From NCBI RefSeq assembly GCF_010906925.1, contig NZ_VTVE01000004.1:220870-284869 (forward strand): 64,000 bases of DNA. The letters run 5' to 3'. The position numbers were made by a program, and so were the translations under genes. Source of the stretch: Pseudobutyrivibrio xylanivorans. GTDB taxonomy: Bacteria > Bacillota > Clostridia > Lachnospirales > Lachnospiraceae. The notes under the pieces are model-generated. The model did no database searches and had not been told where the DNA came from. It saw only the letters and a list, made by a program, of their open reading frames with translations. This document shows positions 43,600 through 53,323 of the stretch, piece after piece; position 1 is the stretch's first letter, and each line of letters begins with the position of its first letter.

Positions 43600-44217
43600 A
43601 TGAAAGAGAAGATCAAAGGACTACGACTTAATATTACAATTTCAGCAGTGATTAGCATTATCATCGGCATGCTTTTAATGATATTTCCTACAGAGACTAC
43701 AGAGATATTGAGCCGTATCATTGCTGGTATTATTATTTTAGCTGGTGTTGCTATTATAATTAGTCAGATTTTTGAAAACTCTAAAAATGTTATGGGGATT
43801 GTAGTAGGTGCAATACTTGCTATTCTAGGAATTTGGATGTTTATGTCACCAAAGGATAATATTTTCTTTAATATAATTCCTATTGCTATTGGTGTTATCT
43901 TAGTGGTACATGGTGTTCAAGATTTAGGGATGGCATTTGAGGTCCTTAAGACAAAACAGGGCGGCTCACTTCTATTATTTATAGGAGCAATTGTAAATAT
44001 AGTTCTTGGCCTCTTATGTATTGCCATGGCGTTTGATATTATCACTACTATTGTTTGGCTTATTGGACTTATGATGGTATTTGACGGCGTGACAGATATT
44101 TTCTTTGTACACAAGGTTAGAAAGTCTACTTCAGCAGTAATTGTTGATTCTACAATCGTAGAAGAGGAAGTTGTAGAAGAAGTTAAGGACGAAGAGACAA
44201 AAGAGGAAGATGTCTAA
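43600..44217 (+). CDS. HdeD-like (DUF308) membrane protein
   Basis: 205 residues with six hydrophobic helices up to ~residue 175 and a Glu/Val-rich acidic cytoplasmic tail. The helix-pair repeats (e.g. IIAGIIILAGVAIIISQIF) fit the HdeD/DUF308 family, whose E. coli member is linked to acid resistance; the role here is unknown. SD GGAGGTAG. Its stop overlaps the next ATG by one base. Confidence 0.85.
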   Translation: MKEKIKGLRLNITISAVISIIIGMLLMIFPTETTEILSRIIAGIIILAGVAIIISQIFENSKNVMGIVVGAILAILGIWMFMSPKDNIFFNIIPIAIGVILVVHGVQDLGMAFEVLKTKQGGSLLLFIGAIVNIVLGLLCIAMAFDIITTIVWLIGLMMVFDGVTDIFFVHKVRKSTSAVIVDSTIVEEEVVEEVKDEETKEEDV

Positions 44218-44450
44218 TGGGACAGATGGAATTTAAGATGGAGCGCACAGGACTTCTTGAAGTGGGAGATGTGCTTTCTATTACAGAATATGAGCTACCT
44301 AATTCTTATTACTATGTATTAGGCAGGTCTTATGCCATGTCGGGCAACTATACTACCCTTCAGCGCATCTCAGCAAAGGAAGGGAAGGTAGTAGATATAA
44401 AAGAAACCCCAAAGGGATTCTATGTATCAGTGGAATATCAGGATTCTTAA
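44217..44450 (+). CDS. small hypothetical protein
   Basis: 77 residues, no recognised family, no signal peptide. It is Tyr- and Glu-rich with alternating beta-like segments. Believed real because its ATG overlaps the previous stop (TAATG) and the TetR gene starts 10 bases after it, giving a tight three-gene unit. Translation probably depends on coupling; ATG 44226 is an alternative start. Confidence 0.6.
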   Translation: MGQMEFKMERTGLLEVGDVLSITEYELPNSYYYVLGRSYAMSGNYTTLQRISAKEGKVVDIKETPKGFYVSVEYQDS

Positions 44451-44459
44451 GGAGCATTA

Positions 44460-45032
44460 ATGAATAACCAAACCCAAAACGCAATTGATATTGTGTTGGC
44501 TGAGAGCTTAAAGGAGCTTGCGGCCACCAAGCCAATTGATAAGATTACAATAAAAGAAATAACCAACAAAGCAGGCGTTATTCGTCCTACTTTTTATAAT
44601 CATTTTCAGGATAAGTATGAGCTTTTAGAATGGATTACAGTCAATGAGCTGTTTGCGCCAATCGAGCCCCTTCTTGCAAATGGAATGCTTAGAGAGGCTA
44701 TCACATTTCTTTTGACAACTATTTTCAAGGGCAAGGATTTCTACAAAAGAGCTGCCAAGCTTGAGGGACAGAATTCCTTCAACGAAATTTTCAACAGATG
44801 TGTGGCTAACCTGGTTAAAAAATACATTGATATTGATGGGTTGCTTAGCATTGCTAATTATGAGTGGTTGAATGAAAAGCTTGTTTCGGAATTTTTGGCT
44901 CACACTATTTCATGGGTGACTATTCAGTGGATTATGAGAGGCATGGATACACCAGTAGATGAGCTTGCTGATGTGTATGTTAAGATTTTCCATAGCCCTA
45001 TTATTCAGGTTATTTCCAATAGTGACAAGTAG
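44460..45032 (+). CDS. TetR-family transcriptional regulator
   Basis: 190 residues. N-terminal helix-turn-helix (DKITIKEITNKAGVIRPTFY, then NHFQDKYELL) and a helical ligand-binding domain. In a cluster with the HdeD-like and small genes, which it may control; ligand unknown. SD AAGGAG. Confidence 0.9.
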   Translation: MNNQTQNAIDIVLAESLKELAATKPIDKITIKEITNKAGVIRPTFYNHFQDKYELLEWITVNELFAPIEPLLANGMLREAITFLLTTIFKGKDFYKRAAKLEGQNSFNEIFNRCVANLVKKYIDIDGLLSIANYEWLNEKLVSEFLAHTISWVTIQWIMRGMDTPVDELADVYVKIFHSPIIQVISNSDK

Positions 45033-45152
45033 AATACAAAAGCTTATTTTTGTAGCTTGTCTTAACACTACTTTTAATGATTGAATATTTTTGGAGAAAA
45101 TATATACATTATAATATAGATATCTTTGAAATTGATTGGAGCGTATTTGTAT

Positions 45153-45737
45153 ATGAGCTGGTTGGAAAATATGCTAATTATGGCTGGAATATTGCTTGAT
45201 GTATTTGCCGCTATGGAGATACAGGGAGCGATGCTTGCCAATATAAAAAAGAAGACATTAATAATTGCCTGTGTGGTTGTGGCAGCAGTGGAGTTGGTAT
45301 TCTATTTGGTTGGATATTTAATCTGCTGGGGATTATCCGCTAATGGATATATACCTAATCCAATCTACTATGGCGAGGCGGTTGCAGCAATAGTTCTTGC
45401 TCTAGTTGGAATGCGGCTTATAGTCAAGGCTGTTCAACGCAAGTTTATTCAGGAGCGCAGACGTGATACAATTAGAGTCTGGGATTACATTAGACTGGTT
45501 GTTATGTCTAGTATCTACACTGCAGCAGCTGGTTGCGTGTGTGGACTTGTAGGCGTTACAGTTTGGCAGGTTATTATCATTATATTAGTTATTTCTATTG
45601 TGATGGTTATATGTGGTTTCTACACAGGCCTTCACTACGGATTTGAGATTAAGACGATTGCTTATGTGGCTGGCGCATTACTTCTTTGGGGCGTTAGCAT
45701 TGAGATGTTACTACATCGCATTTTAGATGTAATTTAG
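45153..45737 (+). CDS. MntP-like integral membrane protein
   Basis: 194 residues with about six transmembrane helices. The first helix (MLIMAGILLDVFAAMEIQGA), holding an Asp, and the overall size resemble the MntP/DUF204 manganese exporter family, but the classical DAFA motif is altered to DVFAAME, so the assignment is tentative. Start taken at ATG 45153; TTG codons at 45126 and 45147 are alternatives. It lies 18 bases before the glycosyltransferase gene. Confidence 0.55.
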   Translation: MSWLENMLIMAGILLDVFAAMEIQGAMLANIKKKTLIIACVVVAAVELVFYLVGYLICWGLSANGYIPNPIYYGEAVAAIVLALVGMRLIVKAVQRKFIQERRRDTIRVWDYIRLVVMSSIYTAAAGCVCGLVGVTVWQVIIIILVISIVMVICGFYTGLHYGFEIKTIAYVAGALLLWGVSIEMLLHRILDVI

Positions 45738-45755
45738 TTTTACGAGGAGATTTTT

Positions 45756-46772
45756 ATGAAGTTATTATCTTTTGCAGTACCATGTTACAATTCGGCTGCA
45801 TATATGGAGCACTGTGTTGAGACTCTTTTACATGGTGGCGAGGAAGTAGAGATTATCATTGTGGATGATGGTAGTCAAAAGGATAACACTGCTGAGATAG
45901 CAGACAGACTTGCAGCAGAGCATCCTTCTATTATCAAGGCTGTCCATCAGGAAAATGGTGGACATGGTCAGGCAGTAAATACTGGTCTTAAAAATGCTAC
46001 TGGTCGTTACTTCAAGGTAGTTGACTCAGATGACTGGGTAGATGAAAAAGCTTATGACAAGATTCTCGATGTACTTCGTCGCACAGTTGATGAGGAAAAA
46101 GAGCTTGATATGCTTATTTCTAATTATGTATATGAAAAGGAAGGGGCTATCCATAAAAAGGTTATGTCTTACTCAAACCTTCCAAAAGATAGATACTTTA
46201 CCTGGGATGAGACTGGTCGCTTCAAAAAGGGACAGTACATTCTCATGCATTCAGTAATATATCGTACAGAACTTCTAAGAGATTGTGGATTAGAGCTTCC
46301 AAAGCACACATTCTATGTGGACAATCTTTACGTATTCTATCCACTTCCTTACGTTAAGACAATGTACTATCTGGATGTGGAGTTCTATCGTTACTATATT
46401 GGTCGCGAGGATCAGTCAGTAAATGAAAAGGTTATGATTAGCCGTATCGATCAGCAGATTAAAGTAAACAAGCTTATGCTTGAGTCATTTGATTACAAGA
46501 ATATAGAAAATGAGCATGTTAAAAAATACATGTTTAACTATCTTGAGATGATTACTGTTATCTCTACAGTACTTCTTATGAAGAGTGGTACGAAGGAACA
46601 CCAGCAGAAGCGTCATGACCTATGGAGCTACATCAAGTCAAAGGATGAGTTCATTTATAAGAAGCTTCGCTACGGAATCCTCTGCGGCACTACCAATCTT
46701 CCAGGCCACACAGGACGTCTTATTTCTGTCTCAGCCTACAAGATTGCACAGAAGGTGGTTGGGTTTAATTAA
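45756..46772 (+). CDS. family 2 glycosyltransferase
   Basis: 338 residues. GT-A fold: FAVPCYNSAAYME, nucleotide-binding IIVDDGSQKDNT and the DSDDW motif (DxD) near residue 91. Transfers a sugar from a nucleotide-sugar to an unknown acceptor, probably cell-surface glycan. No transmembrane segment. SD CGAGGAG. Its terminator separates it from the pilus island, although a role in decorating those surface proteins is possible. Confidence 0.9.
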   Translation: MKLLSFAVPCYNSAAYMEHCVETLLHGGEEVEIIIVDDGSQKDNTAEIADRLAAEHPSIIKAVHQENGGHGQAVNTGLKNATGRYFKVVDSDDWVDEKAYDKILDVLRRTVDEEKELDMLISNYVYEKEGAIHKKVMSYSNLPKDRYFTWDETGRFKKGQYILMHSVIYRTELLRDCGLELPKHTFYVDNLYVFYPLPYVKTMYYLDVEFYRYYIGREDQSVNEKVMISRIDQQIKVNKLMLESFDYKNIENEHVKKYMFNYLEMITVISTVLLMKSGTKEHQQKRHDLWSYIKSKDEFIYKKLRYGILCGTTNLPGHTGRLISVSAYKIAQKVVGFN

Positions 46773-46858
46773 ACCCAAGATTCAACTAATCATCAAGATT
46801 AGGTAGATAGTTATAGTATATAATTCACTAAACAGCATAGTCTAAATTGGCACATATT

Positions 46859-46889
46859 ACTCCAGGAAAGCTTCCTGGAGTTATTTTTT
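46859..46889 (+). terminator. terminator after the glycosyltransferase gene
   Basis: Perfect 10-bp stem ACTCCAGGAA/TTCCTGGAGT (46859-46868 with 46872-46881), AGC loop, T run 46884-46889. Confidence 0.9.
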
Positions 46890-46913
46890 GCCAAAAAATG
46901 ACACTTATTGCCA
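46888..46913 (-). promoter_or_regulatory. TGGCAA direct repeat, 20-bp period (pilus island promoter)
   Basis: TTGCCA at 46888-46893 and 46908-46913 on the + strand, i.e. TGGCAA-N14-TGGCAA on the - strand. The same repeat with the same period occurs at 60873-60898 before the serine-rich adhesin. It lies about 55-60 bases upstream of a plausible start point. Confidence 0.45.
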
Positions 46914-46934
46914 GACATCTTTTAAATGAAAAAA

Positions 46935-46963
46935 ATGTGCCGTAATATACTATTCGGACACAT
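46935..46963 (+). promoter_or_regulatory. inverted repeat around a possible -10 of the pilus operon
   Basis: ATGTGCCG (46935-46942) and CGGACACAT (46955-46963) form an inverted repeat with one unpaired base, flanking TATACT (46946-46951). Could be an operator or simply a hairpin; the -35 is weak. Confidence 0.3.
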
Positions 46964-47030
46964 GTTGAGCACATATTTCTGTAAGACAGACTTGAATGTA
47001 GAAAGATGTGTTTGAGAAGAGGGAGTAACA

Positions 47031-50000
47031 ATGTCTATGAAAAAGTTGACTATGCTTAATAGAATACTGTCTTTGGGACTTGCAACAGCGCTCGCTTTAT
47101 CGTCACCGATAGTAGCCTATGCGGAGGGTGATAACGAAGCCGTTGCTGCTGAGTACTCAGTTAATAATAATTCTGAAGAGGTCTCATCTTCTGATGCAGG
47201 GAGAGCAGAAGATGATGCCACTAGCAGCTCCGAGGAGGACGCATCCATTTCTGGTGATGCAACTTCTGATGATCTAGATGGAGATGCTACATCAAATGAT
47301 TCCCATGAGGAACAAATTAATAATGGGTCAGAGGACGAGTCAGTAGCCAATGAGGCTGAGGCTACTGATGAGGAGGCTGAAGATGATAAGCTTGAAGATG
47401 AGGAGCTTGAGGACGAGGAACTTGAGGAGCTTGAGGACGAAAAGGAATGCAAGCACGAAGAGTTCGAGTACGAGTCAAATTACGATGGAACTCATATCAA
47501 GCGCTGCAAGGAATGCGGTGAAGTCATCGAAGAGGCTGAGGAGTGTGAGTTCGATGAGGATGGAATTTGTATCTACTGTGGATACAGAGAAGAAATCGAA
47601 GAGGAAGACAAGGAAATCACTCTTGAGTTTGAAAATGATGAAGTAATCGTTACCGTTACAGCAATGAAGAGCGTCTTAAATGGAGCTACATCAGTTAAAG
47701 CTGAAAAAGTAACTGATGAAGACCAGTTAGAGGAAGTTGCCAATTCACTTACAGAAGATGCTGAGGAAGCTGGCAAGGAGCTGAAGGCATTTTTAGCTTA
47801 TGACATTTCTCTTATGAATGATGATGGCAAGGTTGAGCCAAAGGACGGAAGTGTTTCTGTCAACATCGTTAGCTTAAAGGCACCTGAGACAGATGAGGAG
47901 CTTGATGGCACAGATGTAGGTATCGTTCACTTTGAGGAGAAGAGCGATTCTACAGAGGCTGTTGATTTGACAGAGGAGTCTACAACATCAGTTGAGACTG
48001 GTGATGACATTGCTACAGTTGATGTTTCTTTTGAGACAGAAAGCTTTTCAGTTTTCGCAATCAAGTGGACAACTGCTAGCACAGATAAAAAAGTGGGAAC
48101 CATTATTTGGAAGGATGGGGACCATGCAAGAACTACTCAGACAGTTAATCTCTATGTTGTAAATCAGTATGGTGACCCAATTGAGAGTGCAACTGGAGAG
48201 ATTAAATACGAGAACATTGCAACAAATGAAAGTTTGTCCTCTCGTATATCGGCAACATACAATAATTACTTTACAACTCTTGCTAGAGAAATTTCTGTAG
48301 AGGGATATACATATAGAGGCGCTTATCTTAATGATAAGAGAGAGCTTACAAATATTAGTTATAAATATGAGCCAGGCCGCGTATATTGGGCGGCTACAAT
48401 CTACGGACAGGGCGAGAATAACTGGCAGTATATCGCAAATGGAGCAAACAGAGAAAATCAGAGAACATCTGTAAATGTTTTCTTTGTATATCAGGACAAT
48501 AGAGAGATTGCTGATGACAAGTATTTCTCAGCAAACCTTTTCAATTATAGCAAGGACTCAATTAACAATGCTTCACTTAGAACAGGAAATGCTAACAATG
48601 CATTAATTTTCCATGATGGCGGAGACATTATCACAAATGGTTCTGCATACTATCAGCCATGGAACAGATGTAATACTAATTCATCAACAGATAATCCAAC
48701 AGCATTCCAGGGAATCGTAGGTAATACATTATCAAACAACATGCCTACATTTAACTATGCTGTAGCACCACTTTTTGATCCAGATTCTTGGCTTTTCTCA
48801 TCTAGAACTGGAGCTAATACCTCTTGGGATAGAAAAGATGATATTTTAGCATACAAAAATGTAGCTATTCCTTTCTATTTTGAAAATGGTTATTACACAT
48901 TTGATTCTAAGGTAAACGATTATAGATTTGATGAGCCAAATAACCGAATGACTCGTACCCAGAGAAATGATAGTGAGGGTCAGTTCTGGCCATTCTCTGG
49001 AACAAAGGACGAGCCACATTTCGGTATGAATTTACAGGTTAACTTCAACATCGCAGAAAATGGCAAGGATGACAATGGAAAAGACACAGTCTTTGAATTC
49101 TCTGGCGATGATGATGTTTGGGTATTCATTGATAACAAGTTAGCACTTGATATTGGTGGTATCCACGGCGTTGTATCAGGACGCATCAATTTTGCAACAG
49201 GTGATTGCATCGTTGATTCTGCAGCAAGATCTGTAGTTAACAATGGTTCACAGAGCAGAACAAACCTTTATACAAATGTTTTAGGTTATAAGACAGTTGA
49301 AGAAGGACGCAAGGCTTTGGCAAAGGGCGGACATACACTTACATTCTTCTACCTTGAGCGTGGCGCTTCTTTATCAAACTGCAAGATTACTTTTAACTTT
49401 AAAAATCAAAATATCGCTGTTCCTACAGATGTATATTTCAACAAGGCTGATGGCGCAGGACGTGCATTAGCTGGCGCACAGTTTGGTCTCTATGGTGAGG
49501 CTGATACAGAGTGTAAGGGCACAGCACTTTACACAGCTACATCTGATTCAAATGGTAAGGTTTTATTCTCAGCTGTAGAGGCTGGTACCTACTATATGAA
49601 GGAGATGACAGCTCCAAAGGGTTACCGAGTAAGCAAGACTATCTACGTAGTAGAAGTTGTAAATGGTACTTCTTCAATTGTAGAAGGTTCAGTTAAATCA
49701 AAGTCACAGGGTTCCTTCAAGATTTACAAAAAGGATGATCAGAATAAGAAAGACATTACAACAATTAAGAACTTCAAGAATGAGAATTACAAGAAGAGCC
49801 TTACAATCAAGAAGGAATGGGATGACAATAATTCAAGCAGCAGACCAGACGGCATCACATTTGATGTATATGGTACATATGCAGATGATTCTGGCGTAAA
49901 GTACATCAAACTTGATGGAACAGTCTGTGGTAGCAAAGAAGCTGCTATTACTCCTGTAATTGTAACAAAGAATGACAATTGGACTAGAACTATTGAAAAT

Positions 50001-51764
50001 CTCAAGATTTTCGCTGATGAGGATTGTACACAGATTATCAGCTGGAATGTTGAGGAGAGAGAGATCGTTGGATATGAGCTGACAGATTATGATGTTACTT
50101 ATACAGAGAATACTAATATTACAGAAGAAATCTTGATTCCTACCCCAGCTACTGATGGCGGGGAGCGATACAGCCATTTAGATATTGAAGTAGATGCTGT
50201 TTCAGATGGAGAGGATTCTGGCAGAAAAATCACTAACATCTACGATTTAGATGGAAATAGTGGAAGAATAACACTCATCGGATACTACGATGACAACTAC
50301 AGATGGGTTGCTGATTCAAAGAGTGTTCAGATGACTAAGCAAAATGGCTATGAGTGGAGAGCTGATTCACAGAAGCTTGGTCAGAATTCAGTTTTAGCCT
50401 TCAAGGTTAGATATGAAGGTTCAAATGATACAAAGCTTGTTATTATCGACAGCAATTCATACTATCCAGAAGATTCTAGATACTATAAGCCATCGACCGA
50501 AAAGGTAGGTGGAGAACATGAGCCATATAGAAATGTGGCTATGTACTATACAGGTTCATATAACCCAAGAAATGATTATGTTGATTTAAGCGGTGCAAAC
50601 CTTTTCACAACGGCAAAGGTTGAGTGCCCAGTCACAATTAGTAATTCAAAGGGTAACTACTACTCAAGCAATTACGGTTATGACAGAACAGGACTTGATT
50701 TTATTCTTTCACCAAAGACAATTGCTCAGGTTTCTGTTGAAAAGCTTGGAAACGAGACACATACATTTACAAATAAAAATGTAATGGGTTCTCTTACAAT
50801 CGAAAAGAAACTCACTGGTAATTCCGCAGTTGCTTCTACAGATACAATGTATGGAATCAGAGTAGAGAGAGTTCTTGAGGATGGCACAACAGAAGTTGTT
50901 AGTCCAATTGTAGATGGAGTGGCTCAAACAAATATCATTTCTTACTACAACGGAAATAGATTACTTGGTGTTGGCTACAGCAATGATGCATTTAATATTT
51001 TTGCTGACCAGTCACTTACAATCATCGATTTGCTTCCAGGTGAATATAGAGTTACAGAGTGCTATGTTTACGACAAGAATGCAAATGGTGAATACGAGAA
51101 GGCTGACTTAGAACGATACGAAACTACAATGTATCAGGTTGTAGATGGAGCTGAGCAAGCACTTTCTCTTATAGAAAGAACTACATCAGTTAATGTAGAG
51201 AGTGGAAAGGACAGCCAAGTAAAGGTTGTTAACGAACTTAAGCAGTCTTATGAATTTAAGATAATCAAGAGAAATGCTAATACATATGAGACTCTTGCTG
51301 GAGCACAGTTTGAGTTGAGAAACGAAGATGATACATTCACAGTATTTTACGGTGTGACAAATAGTGAAGGCGAAATAATTTGGTTCAACAGTCTTTGGGA
51401 AGTAGAAAATCCAGACGCTGCAAATTCAAAGCCTCAGACAGTTAAGGATGGCACATACGTACTTAGAGAGACAAAAGCACCAAAGAGTTTTGCACTTAGC
51501 AACGAAGAGTGGATTGTCAAATATGAAAAGTATGAGGGCGTATCTGTAAAGATTAGGTCTTCAAACAAGGTAGTACACGCTACCGTAAATAATGCAGGCA
51601 ACATCAAAACATACGAATATAGTTTCTATGATGTTGTTGCATATACTCTACCTGAGACAGGTGGAAGGGGAGTCTATGTATATACAATCGGCGGAGTTCT
51701 GTTAATGATGGGGGCGGCGCTGTTGTTATATAAATCAAAGAAAAACAATAAAAACAACAAATAA
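47031..51764 (+). CDS. large LPETG-anchored pilus tip/adhesin-like protein
   Basis: 1577 residues. Signal peptide (~1-32), a very acidic Ser/Asp/Glu-rich region (~33-135), a Cys/His module resembling tandem zinc ribbons (~138-187: CKHEEF ... CKECGEV ... CIYCGY), then a long body. Near residue 690 is a PA14/fibro-slime-like motif (FSGDDDVWVFIDNKLALDIG) seen in adhesins. Cna-B/SpaA-type folds follow (~798-875, ~921-1000, ~1404-1500). C-terminal sorting signal LPETG at 1540-1544, hydrophobic helix and KSKKNNK tail. First gene of the pilus module, so the likely tip or accessory pilin polymerised by the class C sortases downstream. SD AGAGGGAG. Confidence 0.87.
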   Translation: MSMKKLTMLNRILSLGLATALALSSPIVAYAEGDNEAVAAEYSVNNNSEEVSSSDAGRAEDDATSSSEEDASISGDATSDDLDGDATSNDSHEEQINNGSEDESVANEAEATDEEAEDDKLEDEELEDEELEELEDEKECKHEEFEYESNYDGTHIKRCKECGEVIEEAEECEFDEDGICIYCGYREEIEEEDKEITLEFENDEVIVTVTAMKSVLNGATSVKAEKVTDEDQLEEVANSLTEDAEEAGKELKAFLAYDISLMNDDGKVEPKDGSVSVNIVSLKAPETDEELDGTDVGIVHFEEKSDSTEAVDLTEESTTSVETGDDIATVDVSFETESFSVFAIKWTTASTDKKVGTIIWKDGDHARTTQTVNLYVVNQYGDPIESATGEIKYENIATNESLSSRISATYNNYFTTLAREISVEGYTYRGAYLNDKRELTNISYKYEPGRVYWAATIYGQGENNWQYIANGANRENQRTSVNVFFVYQDNREIADDKYFSANLFNYSKDSINNASLRTGNANNALIFHDGGDIITNGSAYYQPWNRCNTNSSTDNPTAFQGIVGNTLSNNMPTFNYAVAPLFDPDSWLFSSRTGANTSWDRKDDILAYKNVAIPFYFENGYYTFDSKVNDYRFDEPNNRMTRTQRNDSEGQFWPFSGTKDEPHFGMNLQVNFNIAENGKDDNGKDTVFEFSGDDDVWVFIDNKLALDIGGIHGVVSGRINFATGDCIVDSAARSVVNNGSQSRTNLYTNVLGYKTVEEGRKALAKGGHTLTFFYLERGASLSNCKITFNFKNQNIAVPTDVYFNKADGAGRALAGAQFGLYGEADTECKGTALYTATSDSNGKVLFSAVEAGTYYMKEMTAPKGYRVSKTIYVVEVVNGTSSIVEGSVKSKSQGSFKIYKKDDQNKKDITTIKNFKNENYKKSLTIKKEWDDNNSSSRPDGITFDVYGTYADDSGVKYIKLDGTVCGSKEAAITPVIVTKNDNWTRTIENLKIFADEDCTQIISWNVEEREIVGYELTDYDVTYTENTNITEEILIPTPATDGGERYSHLDIEVDAVSDGEDSGRKITNIYDLDGNSGRITLIGYYDDNYRWVADSKSVQMTKQNGYEWRADSQKLGQNSVLAFKVRYEGSNDTKLVIIDSNSYYPEDSRYYKPSTEKVGGEHEPYRNVAMYYTGSYNPRNDYVDLSGANLFTTAKVECPVTISNSKGNYYSSNYGYDRTGLDFILSPKTIAQVSVEKLGNETHTFTNKNVMGSLTIEKKLTGNSAVASTDTMYGIRVERVLEDGTTEVVSPIVDGVAQTNIISYYNGNRLLGVGYSNDAFNIFADQSLTIIDLLPGEYRVTECYVYDKNANGEYEKADLERYETTMYQVVDGAEQALSLIERTTSVNVESGKDSQVKVVNELKQSYEFKIIKRNANTYETLAGAQFELRNEDDTFTVFYGVTNSEGEIIWFNSLWEVENPDAANSKPQTVKDGTYVLRETKAPKSFALSNEEWIVKYEKYEGVSVKIRSSNKVVHATVNNAGNIKTYEYSFYDVVAYTLPETGGRGVYVYTIGGVLLMMGAALLLYKSKKNNKNNK

Positions 51765-51779
51765 AAAAGGAGAGAAAAA

Positions 51780-53222
51780 ATGAAAAGAATCAGAAAAATC
51801 GTTGCTCTTGCGCTTGCGACAGTAATGATGATGGCAATGAGCATTACTGCTTTTGCCGCAGAGAACAACACAACAACACTTACTATCAACAATTTCCCTA
51901 CAGTAGCTAATGGTTATACTGTAAACGCATATCAGATTGCTTCTGTAGACGAGAACAACCAGATTCAGGTAGTTGATTGGGCAAAGGATGCTTACAAGGC
52001 AGTTCCTACAGATGATGACACAACACCTATTGAGATGACAGCAGCAGATGCTAAGGCTTTAGCTGCAGCATTCAAGGCTGATACTACAGTTGATGCTTCT
52101 GCAACAATCACAAATGGTGTTGCTACATTCTCAGGCCTTAAGGCTGGTGCTTACTTCTTCAAGGTTGCTAACTTTGATGGAGATCTTGAGTTCAACGCTA
52201 TGGTTGCTGTAACTGTAGTAAAGGATGCTAATGGTAACTATGTTGCTAAGTCTACAGAGTCTCTTTCAGCTAAGAGTGAGCCAAAGAAGGTAAAGAAGAC
52301 TGAGGATGACAAGTATGCTTCAACAGTTAACGAAAAGGAAATTACTTATACAGTTGAGACAACAATTCCATATGTAAAGTCTAATGAGATCGTTACAAAG
52401 AAGTTTGCACTTGTTGATCACATCACAGGCGGCGCATATTCTGTAAATGCTGATGGAAAGCTTGATATTACAGTTGCTTATGGCGATGTATCAGAGACAA
52501 AGTCAGTAGACGTTGTTGACAACGGATTTGAGTTAGACCTTAACTACCTCGTTGAGGATAACGCTCATGCAAACGAAGTAATCACATTTACATACAAGGC
52601 TATCGCTTTAGATGTAAAGATTTACAACGATGCTTACACAATTACACCAAGCCATCAGCCAGGTGATGACTTCGATACAACAAGAGTATATTCATACACA
52701 GGAAAGCTTGTAGTAGAGAAGTTAGATGACGAGGAGAATCCACTTGAGGGTGCTGAGTTCGTTATCTTAAAGAAGGTTGGCGAAGACAAGTATGAGTATG
52801 CTGTACTTGATTCAAACAACAAGCTTACAGGTTGGACAGATGATGAGACAAAGGCTACTCCTATCGTTACAGCAAAGGATGCTAATGGTAAGGCAACAGC
52901 TTCTGCATTTGGTTTCGATGTAGCTGACGAAGTAAATGGACAGCTCGTTATGAACACATACTTCTTCAAGGAGACAAAGGCTCCAGAGACATGGACAATC
53001 AATCCACAGATTAAGGAAGCAGCTTTCAACGGCACAGTATCACTTGATCAGGCTTCAGCAGATGAGGAGTTCGTAGGCGAGGCACAGTTCATCGATTCTA
53101 AGCTTGTACAGCTTCCATTCACAGGTGGTATGGGTACAACAATCTTTACAGTACTCGGTGTAGCTATCATGGCTATTGCAGCAGCACTTTTCTTTGCTAC
53201 AAAGAGAAAGGCTTCTAAGTAA
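51780..53222 (+). CDS. LPFTG-anchored major pilin (SpaH/EbpB-like)
   Basis: 480 residues. Signal peptide ending AFA (~1-27), an N-terminal pilin domain, a middle domain beginning near SEPKKVKKTEDDKY, whose Lys is a candidate pilin-motif residue since no textbook YPK is visible, and a C-terminal Cna-B domain with an E-box-like FFKETKAPETW. Sorting signal LPFTG at 445-449, hydrophobic helix and KRKASK tail. Size and order (tip, backbone, sortases) fit the fibre backbone. SD AAGGAGAG, 15 bases after the tip gene. A large hairpin separates it from the sortase genes. Confidence 0.9.
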   Translation: MKRIRKIVALALATVMMMAMSITAFAAENNTTTLTINNFPTVANGYTVNAYQIASVDENNQIQVVDWAKDAYKAVPTDDDTTPIEMTAADAKALAAAFKADTTVDASATITNGVATFSGLKAGAYFFKVANFDGDLEFNAMVAVTVVKDANGNYVAKSTESLSAKSEPKKVKKTEDDKYASTVNEKEITYTVETTIPYVKSNEIVTKKFALVDHITGGAYSVNADGKLDITVAYGDVSETKSVDVVDNGFELDLNYLVEDNAHANEVITFTYKAIALDVKIYNDAYTITPSHQPGDDFDTTRVYSYTGKLVVEKLDDEENPLEGAEFVILKKVGEDKYEYAVLDSNNKLTGWTDDETKATPIVTAKDANGKATASAFGFDVADEVNGQLVMNTYFFKETKAPETWTINPQIKEAAFNGTVSLDQASADEEFVGEAQFIDSKLVQLPFTGGMGTTIFTVLGVAIMAIAAALFFATKRKASK

Positions 53223-53267
53223 TTAGAATTGATATTTAATCTAACTGGTACTTAGATATAAATATAA

Positions 53268-53307
53268 TTGGTGCAACCCTGGCGTAAGCCAGGGTGTACA
53301 GCACCAA
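53268..53307 (+). promoter_or_regulatory. two-part hairpin between major pilin and sortase genes
   Basis: Outer stem TTGGTGC/GCACCAA (53268-53274 with 53301-53307), inner stem ACCCTGGC/GCCAGGGT (53276-53283 with 53288-53295), GTAA loop. No T run follows; the SD of the sortase gene starts at the next base. Probably an mRNA stabiliser/processing site that keeps pilin above sortase, or a block on the SD. Confidence 0.6.
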
Positions 53308-53323
53308 GGAGAGGACAGCAATA

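Noticed and set aside
46828..47031. Small open frame on the - strand upstream of the pilus tip gene
   Set aside because: It overlaps a terminator and promoter region, has no SD and a composition unlike its neighbours.
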